From positions 1,072,501 through 1,136,500 of the forward strand of contig NZ_CP089981.1 in the NCBI RefSeq assembly GCF_021389975.1: 64,000 nt of DNA, written 5' to 3'. Positions 43,049 through 51,498 of the stretch are shown here, in pieces. The notes below the pieces were generated by a model. The model had not been told where the DNA came from. It did no database searches and saw only the letters and a program-made list of their open reading frames with translations. Numbering within the stretch: the first letter of the stretch is position 1; each line of letters opens with the position of its first letter. Both the position numbers and the translations under genes were made by a program. Source of the DNA: Fulvivirga ulvae (GTDB lineage: Bacteria > Bacteroidota > Bacteroidia > Cytophagales > Cyclobacteriaceae).

Positions 43049-44662
43049 CTACTCCTCCAAAAGCTCCAATATAGGTTGCCCGGTAGCCGCACTTGGAAGT
43101 TTGATGCCCAACATCATGGAAAGCGTAGGTGCTATATCGGTAACCGGATGATACCGGTAAGATTCCCCTTTTTTGATACCTGCCCCATACCATAGCATAG
43201 GCACATGGGTATCGTAGGTAAATGCAGAATGGTGTGTAGTACCTGTTTTATCCCAGCTTCTGAACCAGCCGGGCTGAAGACTGAACAATACGTCGCCAGA
43301 TCTTTTCTGATGATAGCCTCTTGCCAAAAGTCCTTTGATACCTTCGGCTCCATAATCCATCCAATTAATAGCATAGGCAGGGTAGCTCTCTGCCACTCCT
43401 TCCAACTGCATCAGGTAATGGGCAATAAACTCCTGGGCTTCGTGCAGCGGTACCTTTTTCTCAAGCATTAGCGCCCTGTTAAAGAAAACCTGCAGGTTAC
43501 TGAAATTTTCGACCCAGTCTCCTTCTCCGTATTTTGAGCTTAAGGCTTCTTCCACTTTCTTCTCTACGTCCTCAGTAAAATAACCGGCCGGCACCTTATT
43601 ATCTATCAGATATTGAGGCACTTCAGCCACCGCATGGTCTGCCGTGAGAAATATGACATAATTGCCTTTGCCTACTTTTTGATCAAGGGTAGCGATCAAC
43701 TGCGCAATGTTTTTATCCAGCCTCAGGTAGGTATCTTCAAGCTCAATAGAATAGGGGCCAAAATCATGACCTATGTAGTCAGTAGACGAGAAGCTAACCG
43801 CAAGGAAATCGGTGTACTCGCTTTTACCCAACTTCTCCCCTTCAATGGCTGCCAGGGCCAGCTCGGCAAGTATGTCATTGCCAAACGGTGTAGCTGCCAA
43901 GCTTTCATAATTGCCTTTATTTTTGGATAGATCGTAAGGAAAAACCGCGTCACGGTCACCTATCGGCATTTCATACTTTGATTTATCCGGGTCACTGGCG
44001 ATGTAGGTTTTAATATCATATAGGGGTTCCCATAGCTGAGACAGGTAATGATCTGCCCGTTTCTTATTGTTAAACTTCTCTACCCAGGCAGGAAGCTTTT
44101 CTTTGTAATAGGTACTGGTTATAAAATCACCTGTTTCTTTATCGTACCAATAGGCCTCTCCCAGATGGCCGGCAGGAAAAATTGCACCCCTGTCTTTGAT
44201 CGAAACACCTATTACTTTAGACTGTTTTTTTGTAAACAACCTGAGCTCATCGGTGATTGTTGTTGAGAGCAGATAGTGCGGCGACATTTTACCACGTGCA
44301 GAGCTACTACCTACGGTATGTTGTGTATTATCATCGGTGCAATAAACCATGTCTTTCAACTCTTTATTGTACCAGTTATTGCCAATGATGCCATGAATAC
44401 CGGGTGTGGAGCCGGTGTAAACCGAGGCGTGTCCCGGTGCTGTATAGGTGGGCACATAATTGAAATGTGCGTTTTTAAAAGCGTACCCATCTCTGGTTAG
44501 CTTGTTAAAACCGTCTGCTCCAAATCTGGCCTCAAAACGGCTCAGGTACTCCTGGCGCATCTGGTCGACAATGACTCCGACCACAAGCTTTGGTTTTTGA
44601 GTTTGTCCTTCGGCAACAGCTCCCAGATTGAGAATGAGTACAAACAGCAATAATTTTTTCAT
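43049..44662 (-). CDS. pafA: PafA-type alkaline phosphatase
   Basis: 537 residues with signal peptide MKKLLLFVLILNLGAVAEG. The metal site starts VVGVIVDQMR; the nucleophile Thr is in PTYTAPGHAS (near 74), the Asn is in GIIGNNWY (near 95) and the Lys-x-Arg pair VSIKDRGAI (156/158) is diagnostic for PafA rather than PhoA or phosphodiesterase relatives. Later metal ligands are SSTDYIGHDFGP and LTADHAV. PafA enzymes of Bacteroidota are calcium-independent phosphomonoesterases that release phosphate from many organic compounds and are not inhibited by phosphate. No Pho box could be recognised. It stands alone with gaps on both sides. Confidence 0.88.
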   Translation of the reverse strand: MKKLLLFVLILNLGAVAEGQTQKPKLVVGVIVDQMRQEYLSRFEARFGADGFNKLTRDGYAFKNAHFNYVPTYTAPGHASVYTGSTPGIHGIIGNNWYNKELKDMVYCTDDNTQHTVGSSSARGKMSPHYLLSTTITDELRLFTKKQSKVIGVSIKDRGAIFPAGHLGEAYWYDKETGDFITSTYYKEKLPAWVEKFNNKKRADHYLSQLWEPLYDIKTYIASDPDKSKYEMPIGDRDAVFPYDLSKNKGNYESLAATPFGNDILAELALAAIEGEKLGKSEYTDFLAVSFSSTDYIGHDFGPYSIELEDTYLRLDKNIAQLIATLDQKVGKGNYVIFLTADHAVAEVPQYLIDNKVPAGYFTEDVEKKVEEALSSKYGEGDWVENFSNLQVFFNRALMLEKKVPLHEAQEFIAHYLMQLEGVAESYPAYAINWMDYGAEGIKGLLARGYHQKRSGDVLFSLQPGWFRSWDKTGTTHHSAFTYDTHVPMLWYGAGIKKGESYRYHPVTDIAPTLSMMLGIKLPSAATGQPILELLEE

Positions 44663-44760
44663 TTGTCAGATAAATTTCTAGTTTAAGAGGAGTAAGTGGG
44701 TATATCCAATACGCACAATATTAACAAAATAGAACGGAATAGCCCCATGTTCAGATACAA

Positions 44761-47349
44761 TCAGTTGTCACAATATATCAGCGGATAATCTTCGGTTTCA
44801 AAGGTTTGCTTGCGGATGGGATTCCCATCTTTATCGTAATAGATCACTACATACAGACCGGCCTCAGCAATATTTTTTTCGGCAAAAAATACTGGTTCCG
44901 TTTCAGTGCCCACATTGATCACATCATTGTAGGTTGCTGAAATTATCTGGCCCCGTATACTGCCCAGCACGCCATAGCCAGACTCCCTGAGTACGATAGC
45001 CATCTGCTCCCCTGCTGCCTGACCTACGATTTGCAGGGTTTTTATTCCTTCGTCAATAATTTGCTGTGATTTGAGATTGAAAAGCGACCACTGGTATCCG
45101 GTTTTAACCAGCGCTACACTATCGCTCCAGTACCTGACATCATCATAGGTAAAATCGGAAAGTTGTTTGTTTTCTTTACTGATCAGGCCCAGCCTTTCCT
45201 TTTTTGCTGCAATAAAAACTTCGTTATTATAGCGGTGTACATTTTTCTCATACTCCGCGGGTATAAATACGCCTCTTTCCTTATTATAAAGTCCAAATTT
45301 CTTATTGCGAAGCAAAGAAACAAAACCATCCTGATAGTTGGCTATGGCATCATATTCTGTTCGGAGCAACACCTCTGCACTGTCGGATAGTATACCCTTC
45401 CTGCCTCGCTGTGAGATTATAATATAATGAGGCCCCAGTGCTTTAGCTTCATCAAAAGAGCCACTGAAAACCCGCTGCCCCAGTTGATTGTAAATACTCT
45501 TTTTCCTTCCATCATCCACAATGAGGTATTGCGCAGCATTTAAGGACGAGAGCAAAGTGACTTTTTCATTCGCGGACAAAAGCAACGGTTTTTCCCTTGT
45601 AACTACAGCAACAGAATCATTTTTATACATTACTGCATAGGCGTCCCCCATTAAACTCAGGGAATCCAGGTTCCTGCCTCGCAAGGTATAGTTGTCCATA
45701 TCATAGAGTAGCCAGTTTTCTTTATTCTTTAATGCTACCCAGGCTTCATTTATGCTGGCCTTAAAGGCAGGCTCCTTATCTATCGGCCGGTAATTTTCAT
45801 TCAGCACGTAGAACTGGCCTTGCTTATCGATCAGAAAACCTTTCTTTAATATTTTAATTTTCTGGTCAGCAAAAGGTATGATCTCATTGAGCCTTGCATC
45901 TATTATGGTTTCGCCTCCTTTTGCACTCATCCAGATCTGGTTATCATTTATCAGTTCGAAATCTTCATAAGGTTTCCCATGATCAAACTTTTGGTTATCC
46001 ACGGAAACCACCAATGAGTTTAAATTTTTTACATATATCAGGTTTTCTTTTTCCAGGATGATGAATGCCCCCTGAGATAGAATGTCGGTATAACTGCTGC
46101 CAGTTATTTGCCTGCCCGAAACAGTTTTTAAACCCCACAGATCGTTCTTTTTGAAAGCTATCAATGCTCCTTTGATAAGCCGTGCATCCTGATATTCAAC
46201 AGGCAATACGATTCTGCCCGATTTGTGAACCATGCCTGTTTTATCGTCATGGCCAACTTTTAACAAACCATAGCCCAGGTTGGTGACCTGATCGTACCTA
46301 CCCTCATAGATCACTGCATTATCAGGGGCAATTATTTTATCACCGGCAAGCAAATAATCACGGTCAATGCCACCGCAAAGCTCTGTTTCAAAAATACCCG
46401 CAAAGGCCGGTGGGATTATGGCATTACCATACGTATCCATGAACCCATACATCCTGTTGTCCATGATGGGAATGAATGTACGGCCTTCCAGAATGATGAC
46501 CCTTGCCAGGGAATCTGTTACCATAGATTTTGGAAGGTACTTCCCTTGCTCTTTAAGCACATGATACAAAAAATCAACCGCTCTCGGCCTTACCCGGCTT
46601 CGGGGAAACTGTTTGATAAAATTAAAATAACTGTCAGCATGGTTATCGGCCGTCATCACCTCGTAAATATTCACTTCGGCTTCCGTGCGGTATGGTGTAT
46701 CAGGGTTTTCTTTCAGGAATTTGAGGTAGCTCATCAACTTCCCATCAGCCGTGCTTTTGCTGAAATAGAGCTTTTCGTACCGCTGCCTGGCCTCCTCTAC
46801 CTGTTCGGCATCCGGGTATTTTTCCATAAAGAGCTGGTAGCTTTTATAGGTATTTTCTGCTTTGGCCGAGGCGTAGGCCAGCGCATTGCGCAGGCTTCTG
46901 GCTTTTGGAACCTGCATGGAAGTATTATAATTGGCTAAAAAATATATAAAACCTGCCTCAGTGTTTGTTTCCAGTGCCCTTTGAAAAGCTATGCTGTCAA
47001 TCCGTACCTTCAACTGCTCCAGGGCAGTACTGTCGATCCCGGCATTTATGTGCTTGCTCTTTGCTTTTTCCCCCAGGCTATCGTAGGCTATCCGAGCTTT
47101 GAGGATATAAAAATGGGCCGAGTCAATTTGTGGGCGTTTATTTGCGGTATCAATGAGCACCCTGGATCTTGCGTACAAAGAGGCCGGAAGTAAGCTATCT
47201 TTCTCCAAAGCCTTATCCACCAAAGCGGCCGACTTGACCCACTTGCCTTTTTCCAGTTGCTTTAAAGCCCTCTTGGCTAAACCTACCTGGCCGTAAGCCG
47301 TGTGTACAACAACAAATAATATAAAGCTGATTAAAATGCGCATGCTCAA
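44761..47349 (-). CDS. Secreted TPR plus WG-repeat protein
   Basis: 862 residues with signal peptide MRILISFILFVVVHTAYG. Residues 20-270 are helical repeats of the TPR kind (AKRALKQLEKGKWVKSAALVDKALE, LFMEKYPDAEQVEEARQRYEKLY, FIKQFPRSRVRPRAVDFL). From about 290 there are WG-type beta repeats (MYGFMDTYGNAIIPPAFAGI, KTGMVHKSGRIVLPVEYQDA, KFGLYNKERGVFIPAEYEKN, RLGLISKENKQLSDFTYDD). The WG repeats are thought to be a peptide- or surface-binding module. No enzyme is present. A role in envelope or exported-complex scaffolding is inference. Confidence 0.8.
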   Translation of the reverse strand: MSMRILISFILFVVVHTAYGQVGLAKRALKQLEKGKWVKSAALVDKALEKDSLLPASLYARSRVLIDTANKRPQIDSAHFYILKARIAYDSLGEKAKSKHINAGIDSTALEQLKVRIDSIAFQRALETNTEAGFIYFLANYNTSMQVPKARSLRNALAYASAKAENTYKSYQLFMEKYPDAEQVEEARQRYEKLYFSKSTADGKLMSYLKFLKENPDTPYRTEAEVNIYEVMTADNHADSYFNFIKQFPRSRVRPRAVDFLYHVLKEQGKYLPKSMVTDSLARVIILEGRTFIPIMDNRMYGFMDTYGNAIIPPAFAGIFETELCGGIDRDYLLAGDKIIAPDNAVIYEGRYDQVTNLGYGLLKVGHDDKTGMVHKSGRIVLPVEYQDARLIKGALIAFKKNDLWGLKTVSGRQITGSSYTDILSQGAFIILEKENLIYVKNLNSLVVSVDNQKFDHGKPYEDFELINDNQIWMSAKGGETIIDARLNEIIPFADQKIKILKKGFLIDKQGQFYVLNENYRPIDKEPAFKASINEAWVALKNKENWLLYDMDNYTLRGRNLDSLSLMGDAYAVMYKNDSVAVVTREKPLLLSANEKVTLLSSLNAAQYLIVDDGRKKSIYNQLGQRVFSGSFDEAKALGPHYIIISQRGRKGILSDSAEVLLRTEYDAIANYQDGFVSLLRNKKFGLYNKERGVFIPAEYEKNVHRYNNEVFIAAKKERLGLISKENKQLSDFTYDDVRYWSDSVALVKTGYQWSLFNLKSQQIIDEGIKTLQIVGQAAGEQMAIVLRESGYGVLGSIRGQIISATYNDVINVGTETEPVFFAEKNIAEAGLYVVIYYDKDGNPIRKQTFETEDYPLIYCDN

Positions 47350-47671
47350 ATAATGAACACGAATATGCCCATTTTTAAATAAAAAAACATTTTAAGAGGC
47401 TTCAATGCTCCGATTTTTATGAGAAAATATAAAGGGCAATGAAAACGTGTTTGGTTGTCGTGGAGATTTGCCAGGATCATGGCGGAATGGTTATTTGGTA
47501 AAACACGCAACGATTGGCTAAGTTTGTTAGCATCGGTTCGATTCCCAGGCACTGAATCTCATGCCGTATGGGAATACCTCAATCACAAGTCGTAAAAAGA
47601 AGTTTAATTTAACTCTTTTTAATGATCTAAAATTGTTAAGTAATCATTATTTTGTAGAAAGCATTTTGCCT
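47350..47671. other. 322-base region without a confident gene
   Basis: The stretch 47476-47550 looks superficially like a tRNA (GGCGGAATGG, TTTGGTA and GGTTCGATTCC), but the T-stem and acceptor stem do not pair, so it is not called. The sequence upstream of the next gene is AT-rich and is taken as its promoter region. Confidence 0.4.
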
Positions 47672-47929
47672 ATGTTAACTGTAAAACTAAAGGAGTCACT
47701 TCACAAATTGATCGACAGGATAGATGATGAAGAATTATTGAATGCCTATCTAAAGATTATTGAGAAGGGACTTTCATCTTCTATTGACCCCATTGCGGGC
47801 TATACTACCAAAGGTGAGCCTATCACGAAATCAACATTAGTGAAAAGAGTAAGGTCAGCATCTGCAAGAGTTAAATCAGGAACCTTCACTGACCAGGAAG
47901 ATCTGGAAAAAGAATCGGAAAATTGGTAG
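47672..47929 (+). CDS. Antitoxin-like small protein, no toxin partner seen
   Basis: 85 residues from ATG 47672 (MLTVKLKESLHKLIDRIDDEELLNAYLKI); the frame is open 37 codons further but without a start signal that improves it. The N-terminal helix pair and the TLVKRVRSASARVKSGTFTDQEDLEKESENW tail resemble antitoxins that precede RelE/ParE toxins in Bacteroidota, where the tail wraps the toxin. The toxin would be expected immediately downstream, but the next 350 bases contain no suitable frame. It may be an orphan or a decayed TA pair. The family assignment is tentative. Confidence 0.55.
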   Translation: MLTVKLKESLHKLIDRIDDEELLNAYLKIIEKGLSSSIDPIAGYTTKGEPITKSTLVKRVRSASARVKSGTFTDQEDLEKESENW

Positions 47930-48286
47930 GTAAAAGGTACTAGCTGGTTGTTTTGATCAACAGACAATAACGGATTGAGTTGTTTATGAAGCCCATTCTA
48001 GCCAATTTCGACCTACAGGCCTTTGCCGAGTAAGCTGATACGACATCAGCCAATGCTACAGAACAGCAAAGCTTTACCAAACTTTTGGAAGTTTAGTAAA
48101 GCCGCAATTTAGCTCTGTAAGCTACCATTATAAAAATAAATTTACCAACCGAAAGTTAATGAGCGCATGGAGTCTGGTACCATAACTGAATAGCATTAAG
48201 CCCCTTGCCGGTCAAGACATAAAAGAAGGGGCCGGTCATACAACCAGCCCCTAAAACTAACCCGTAAAATTAATCAACCTAAAGGG
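47930..48286. other. 357-base region without a gene
   Basis: No open frame of useful length and no RNA signature is seen, except the terminator for the M4 peptidase gene at 48221-48252. A toxin gene, expected after the antitoxin-like gene, is absent. Confidence 0.5.
48221..48252 (-). terminator. Rho-independent terminator of the M4 peptidase gene
   Basis: On the minus strand AGGGGCTGGT pairs with ACCGGCCCCT (one G-U pair) across a TGTATG loop and is followed by TCTTTT. It lies 35 bases after the stop of the peptidase gene. Confidence 0.85.
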
Positions 48287-51200
48287 TTACTCCTGTACCA
48301 GCAACCTCTTAGTATTTCCATCCAGTTCGAGTACATAAATGCCGGGTTTTACTGATCTCAGGTCTACTCTGATATCATTTACGCCCTCATTAAGCTCTAC
48401 ATGCTGTTGGTAAACAGTAGCCCCTGTACTATTGACAACGCGGAGTTTTACTGCTTTAGCCTTTCGAAGGCTATAAATTTTAATATCTACATAGCTTCTG
48501 GCCGGGTTAGGGTAAAGGTTAAGCCCGTCAGCTAGAGGTTCTCCGCCACTAAATGCAGAAGTAGCCCCGTTGCATGGCCCCAGGTTGGTCCACCAGCCGT
48601 AGTATGGAGGCCAGTAGATGCCATCGATCTGGGCTTCGTACAAGTATCCCTGGTAAACCACCCGGTCTCCCGCATAGTAAACCTGGCCATTCTGATAAGG
48701 TGCTACTCCGTTACATCCGCCACCATTGCCACCATCGGTAGTGAACGTGATTGTGGTGTAAGGCGCTGACTGCCCGTTAGAGCAGGTGTAGTTAATGCGC
48801 ACGTCGTATGAAGTATTTGCTGCCAGTCCGGTGAAAGGCTCACTGTTGGAGCTTACTGTTTCAGTAGTCCAGGTAGATTGTGAGCTTCTCTTGTAACCAA
48901 AGTTATAACTACTTACCCCGGATACTGCATTCCACGAGATCTGGGCAGAATTGCTGGTAATTTGAGAAGCCGCCAGTCCGCTCACGGCGTTGCAGCTACC
49001 TCCACCACCACATGGACCGATCTCTCTCCAGTATGCTGAGGTTGGAGGCCAGTAGTAGATGTTATAGAGGGCTTCGTATATTTTATTGTTATATACTACC
49101 TGGTCACCTGCATCATAGTAAGCCGACTGGCTCCAGGCCGGAAGCCCATCGCAACCTCCGCCACCATCAGAGTCAGTAGTAAAGGTGGTAGTGGCGTATT
49201 CAGAAGGATCACCACTACTACAAGTATAGCGTACTCTTACATCGTAGCCGGTACCAGCGCTAAGCCCTGAAAGGCTTCTGGAGGTCCCGTTTACAGTTAC
49301 ACTGGTGTAAGATGATGCACTTGAGGCTTTATATTGTAAAGTGTAGGAACTCACCCCCGAAACACCATTCCAGGATACAGAAGCAGATGTCTGCGTTATG
49401 CTACCCACAGACAAACCTGTAACGGCATTGCAACCCGGATTATCTGAATTCGTGGTAAAGGATGTTGTAACATAGTCAGCAGTAGTGCCATTAGAGCAGG
49501 TATATCTGGCTCTTACATTATAAGTTGTGCCAGGGGTTAAGCCTGTAATGGTTCTGCTATTGGTGTTTACATTCAGTGTAGTGTATGTGCTACTGGTACT
49601 GGGTTTGTACTCAAGCGTGTAAGTACTTACTCCTGAAACTGCATTCCAGCTAACAGTAGCACTTGTAGTACCTATCTGCGAAACGGATAACCCGGTAAGC
49701 GCATCGCACGTATTTCCGCCACCACAATTGCCACTGAAGGCACTTCCAACACCAACGGCATGCATGGCATCCGTAGCCGCAGCCTCCTCGCATGAACCGT
49801 TTCCATAGAGGTCACGTGCTGCATTGATTACAGCCGTTCTGGCTGCGGAATAACCGGATGATGCTGTCAAATATCTTGTTAGCGCGCGGTAGGCGATCTG
49901 AGCAGCCTTTTCAATGCCAACACCACTTACGCTGAACGAACTGCCATTATCATTTGTACCACTTCCACCTTCAGCAGTCAGGTAGTACCAGTAGTTCAAT
50001 ACACCACTGTTGGTGTGTACACCGCCATTATCACCACCGGAAGTGCTGGCCCAGTAAGTACCCCTGTAAGTATCAGGCTGACGATGACGATTAGGGTTGC
50101 TCATAGACCGTTGGAAGGCAATATACTCTCCAACAGTCCACTTATCGCCAACGTTTGCATAGTGCTCTGCATAAGTTCCGAAGATATCGCTGAATGCCTC
50201 ATTAAGGGCTCCTGACTCTCCCTGATAGATCAGGCCGGCAGAGGTGCCGGTAACACCATGGGTAACTTCGTGCGCCACCACATCCAAAGAGGTAAAAGGC
50301 GTGCCGCTGCTGCTGTTACCGAATGAAGCTGTTCCGTTTTGCCAGTAGGCGTTGTTATTTACCTGAGGATTGTTAACTACAAAATTGATCTTAGAGCCTC
50401 TGTTGTCATATCCGTTCCTGCTGAACTTCTCTTTGTAGTAATCCCAGGTAACTTCAGCGCCCCAGTACACATCAATGTAGTATTTGGCATTTCCAGTGCC
50501 TGAAAAGGTAGAAGATGTGCTGTAGTATGGGCTGTTGTTGTTGTAAAGCTGGAAATTCCTGTTTCCGGTTTGTCTCGCATAGTAGTAGCTTCCGCTCTGG
50601 TCTACCGTGATGGACTTGGCTCCATAGTAACCTGTATTGGCCGTACCGTTTACCAGGGCATCATGGATCAGGGATTCTTCGAATACAATTTTTCCATTGA
50701 CTGCATCCACGTATACATTTTGCTCTGTATAAGGTTCAATCGCAAATACATCGAACCGGTAGGTAAGTGTAAGTTTGCCGGCATCCAGTTCGTTATCGGT
50801 AGTAATATAAACCAGCTCACCTTCCGGTTTGTCATAATTAATGTTTCTGTGGTTTTCATGCTTTCCGGCTTTTACCTGCCTGGCTTCTTCGGTTTCCCAA
50901 ATATAGGTTCGGGCATTTACATGCTCCAGTGCTCTTCTCAAAGCTGCAGTCTCTGACAACGAGGCCGACTTTTGAGTAGATACGGGAAATTGTCTGTACC
51001 ACTCTCCATTGGCGGTTAGCACTTTACCGTCCTTCACATGCAGCAAAAGCATAGAGTTGGCTATAGCAATATTATTAAAGGTTTGCCTCACGCGGTAGTG
51101 GGTGATCCCAAGCTCATCAGTTTCTACATTGATAACTTTAATACCGTAATCAGCATTGGCTTTATAATTCTGCCGAATAAATGATTCAACGCTGCCAAGT

Positions 51201-51349
51201 GCCGGCGTTTTTTCAAATTCTGTAAAATGCTGGAATAATCCTTTCTGCTCGTACCTGCTCACATCCTGAGCATTAGCCATTCCCAGGCTAAATAATAACA
51301 ACAATGTGAGAAGATGAGCATTCATCTGTCTCATAAACATTCTTTTCAT
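48287..51349 (-). CDS. Secreted M4 (thermolysin-like) metallopeptidase with FnIII and carbohydrate-binding repeats
   Basis: 1020 residues. After the signal peptide (LLTLLLLFSLGMANAQ) comes an FTP/PepSY propeptide (YGIKVINVETDELGITHYRV), then the thermolysin domain with HEVTH (His360, Glu361, His364) and the third ligand Glu384 (GALNEAFSD). The C-terminal catalytic lobe ends near 545. Three FnIII domains alternate with two short aromatic modules resembling CBM5/12 (AYYDAGDQVVYNNKIYEALY and QVYYAGDRVVYQGYLYEAQ), which may bind chitin or other polysaccharide. A T9SS sorting domain (LNLYPNPARSYVDIKIYS to GIYVLELDGN) closes it. The gene lies beside a hybrid regulator and may be its target. Confidence 0.94.
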   Translation of the reverse strand: MKRMFMRQMNAHLLTLLLLFSLGMANAQDVSRYEQKGLFQHFTEFEKTPALGSVESFIRQNYKANADYGIKVINVETDELGITHYRVRQTFNNIAIANSMLLLHVKDGKVLTANGEWYRQFPVSTQKSASLSETAALRRALEHVNARTYIWETEEARQVKAGKHENHRNINYDKPEGELVYITTDNELDAGKLTLTYRFDVFAIEPYTEQNVYVDAVNGKIVFEESLIHDALVNGTANTGYYGAKSITVDQSGSYYYARQTGNRNFQLYNNNSPYYSTSSTFSGTGNAKYYIDVYWGAEVTWDYYKEKFSRNGYDNRGSKINFVVNNPQVNNNAYWQNGTASFGNSSSGTPFTSLDVVAHEVTHGVTGTSAGLIYQGESGALNEAFSDIFGTYAEHYANVGDKWTVGEYIAFQRSMSNPNRHRQPDTYRGTYWASTSGGDNGGVHTNSGVLNYWYYLTAEGGSGTNDNGSSFSVSGVGIEKAAQIAYRALTRYLTASSGYSAARTAVINAARDLYGNGSCEEAAATDAMHAVGVGSAFSGNCGGGNTCDALTGLSVSQIGTTSATVSWNAVSGVSTYTLEYKPSTSSTYTTLNVNTNSRTITGLTPGTTYNVRARYTCSNGTTADYVTTSFTTNSDNPGCNAVTGLSVGSITQTSASVSWNGVSGVSSYTLQYKASSASSYTSVTVNGTSRSLSGLSAGTGYDVRVRYTCSSGDPSEYATTTFTTDSDGGGGCDGLPAWSQSAYYDAGDQVVYNNKIYEALYNIYYWPPTSAYWREIGPCGGGGSCNAVSGLAASQITSNSAQISWNAVSGVSSYNFGYKRSSQSTWTTETVSSNSEPFTGLAANTSYDVRINYTCSNGQSAPYTTITFTTDGGNGGGCNGVAPYQNGQVYYAGDRVVYQGYLYEAQIDGIYWPPYYGWWTNLGPCNGATSAFSGGEPLADGLNLYPNPARSYVDIKIYSLRKAKAVKLRVVNSTGATVYQQHVELNEGVNDIRVDLRSVKPGIYVLELDGNTKRLLVQE

Positions 51350-51441
51350 ATTGGTAATTTGGTTTTAGGTTTGAAAAATAAACACCCTCCAAGGTGTGCA
51401 TTTTGCCTAAACAGCAGCGCTAAAACTGTGCATGGAAATGA

Positions 51442-51498
51442 GGCCGTTTTGTTTAGAAGGGGTCGTTTTGTTTACAAAGGGGCTGTTATGTGCAAAAC
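51442..51498 (-). promoter_or_regulatory. Three tandem 19-bp direct repeats upstream of the M4 peptidase gene
   Basis: Units at 51442-51460, 51461-51479 and 51480-51498. The first two share the core CGTTTTGTTTA (51445-51455 and 51464-51474); the third is degenerate (GGGCTGTTATGTG). They lie 93-149 bases upstream of the peptidase start, right after the stop codon of the AraC-type hybrid regulator. AraC-like proteins commonly bind direct repeats, so this is a good candidate operator. Confidence 0.5.

Noticed and set aside
42972..43193. 73-codon minus-strand frame between the transporter and phosphatase genes
   Set aside because: Overlaps the end of the pafA-like gene in another frame and has no protein-like character.
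47476..47550. tRNA-like sequence with GGTTCGATTCC
   Set aside because: The T-stem has a mismatch (ATCGG against CCCAG) and no acceptor stem or CCA can be drawn, so it is not a functional tRNA.
11744..47965. 13-base repeat TGATCAACAGACA at 11744 and 47953
   Set aside because: Too short to be significant in this length of sequence, with no extension of the similarity.
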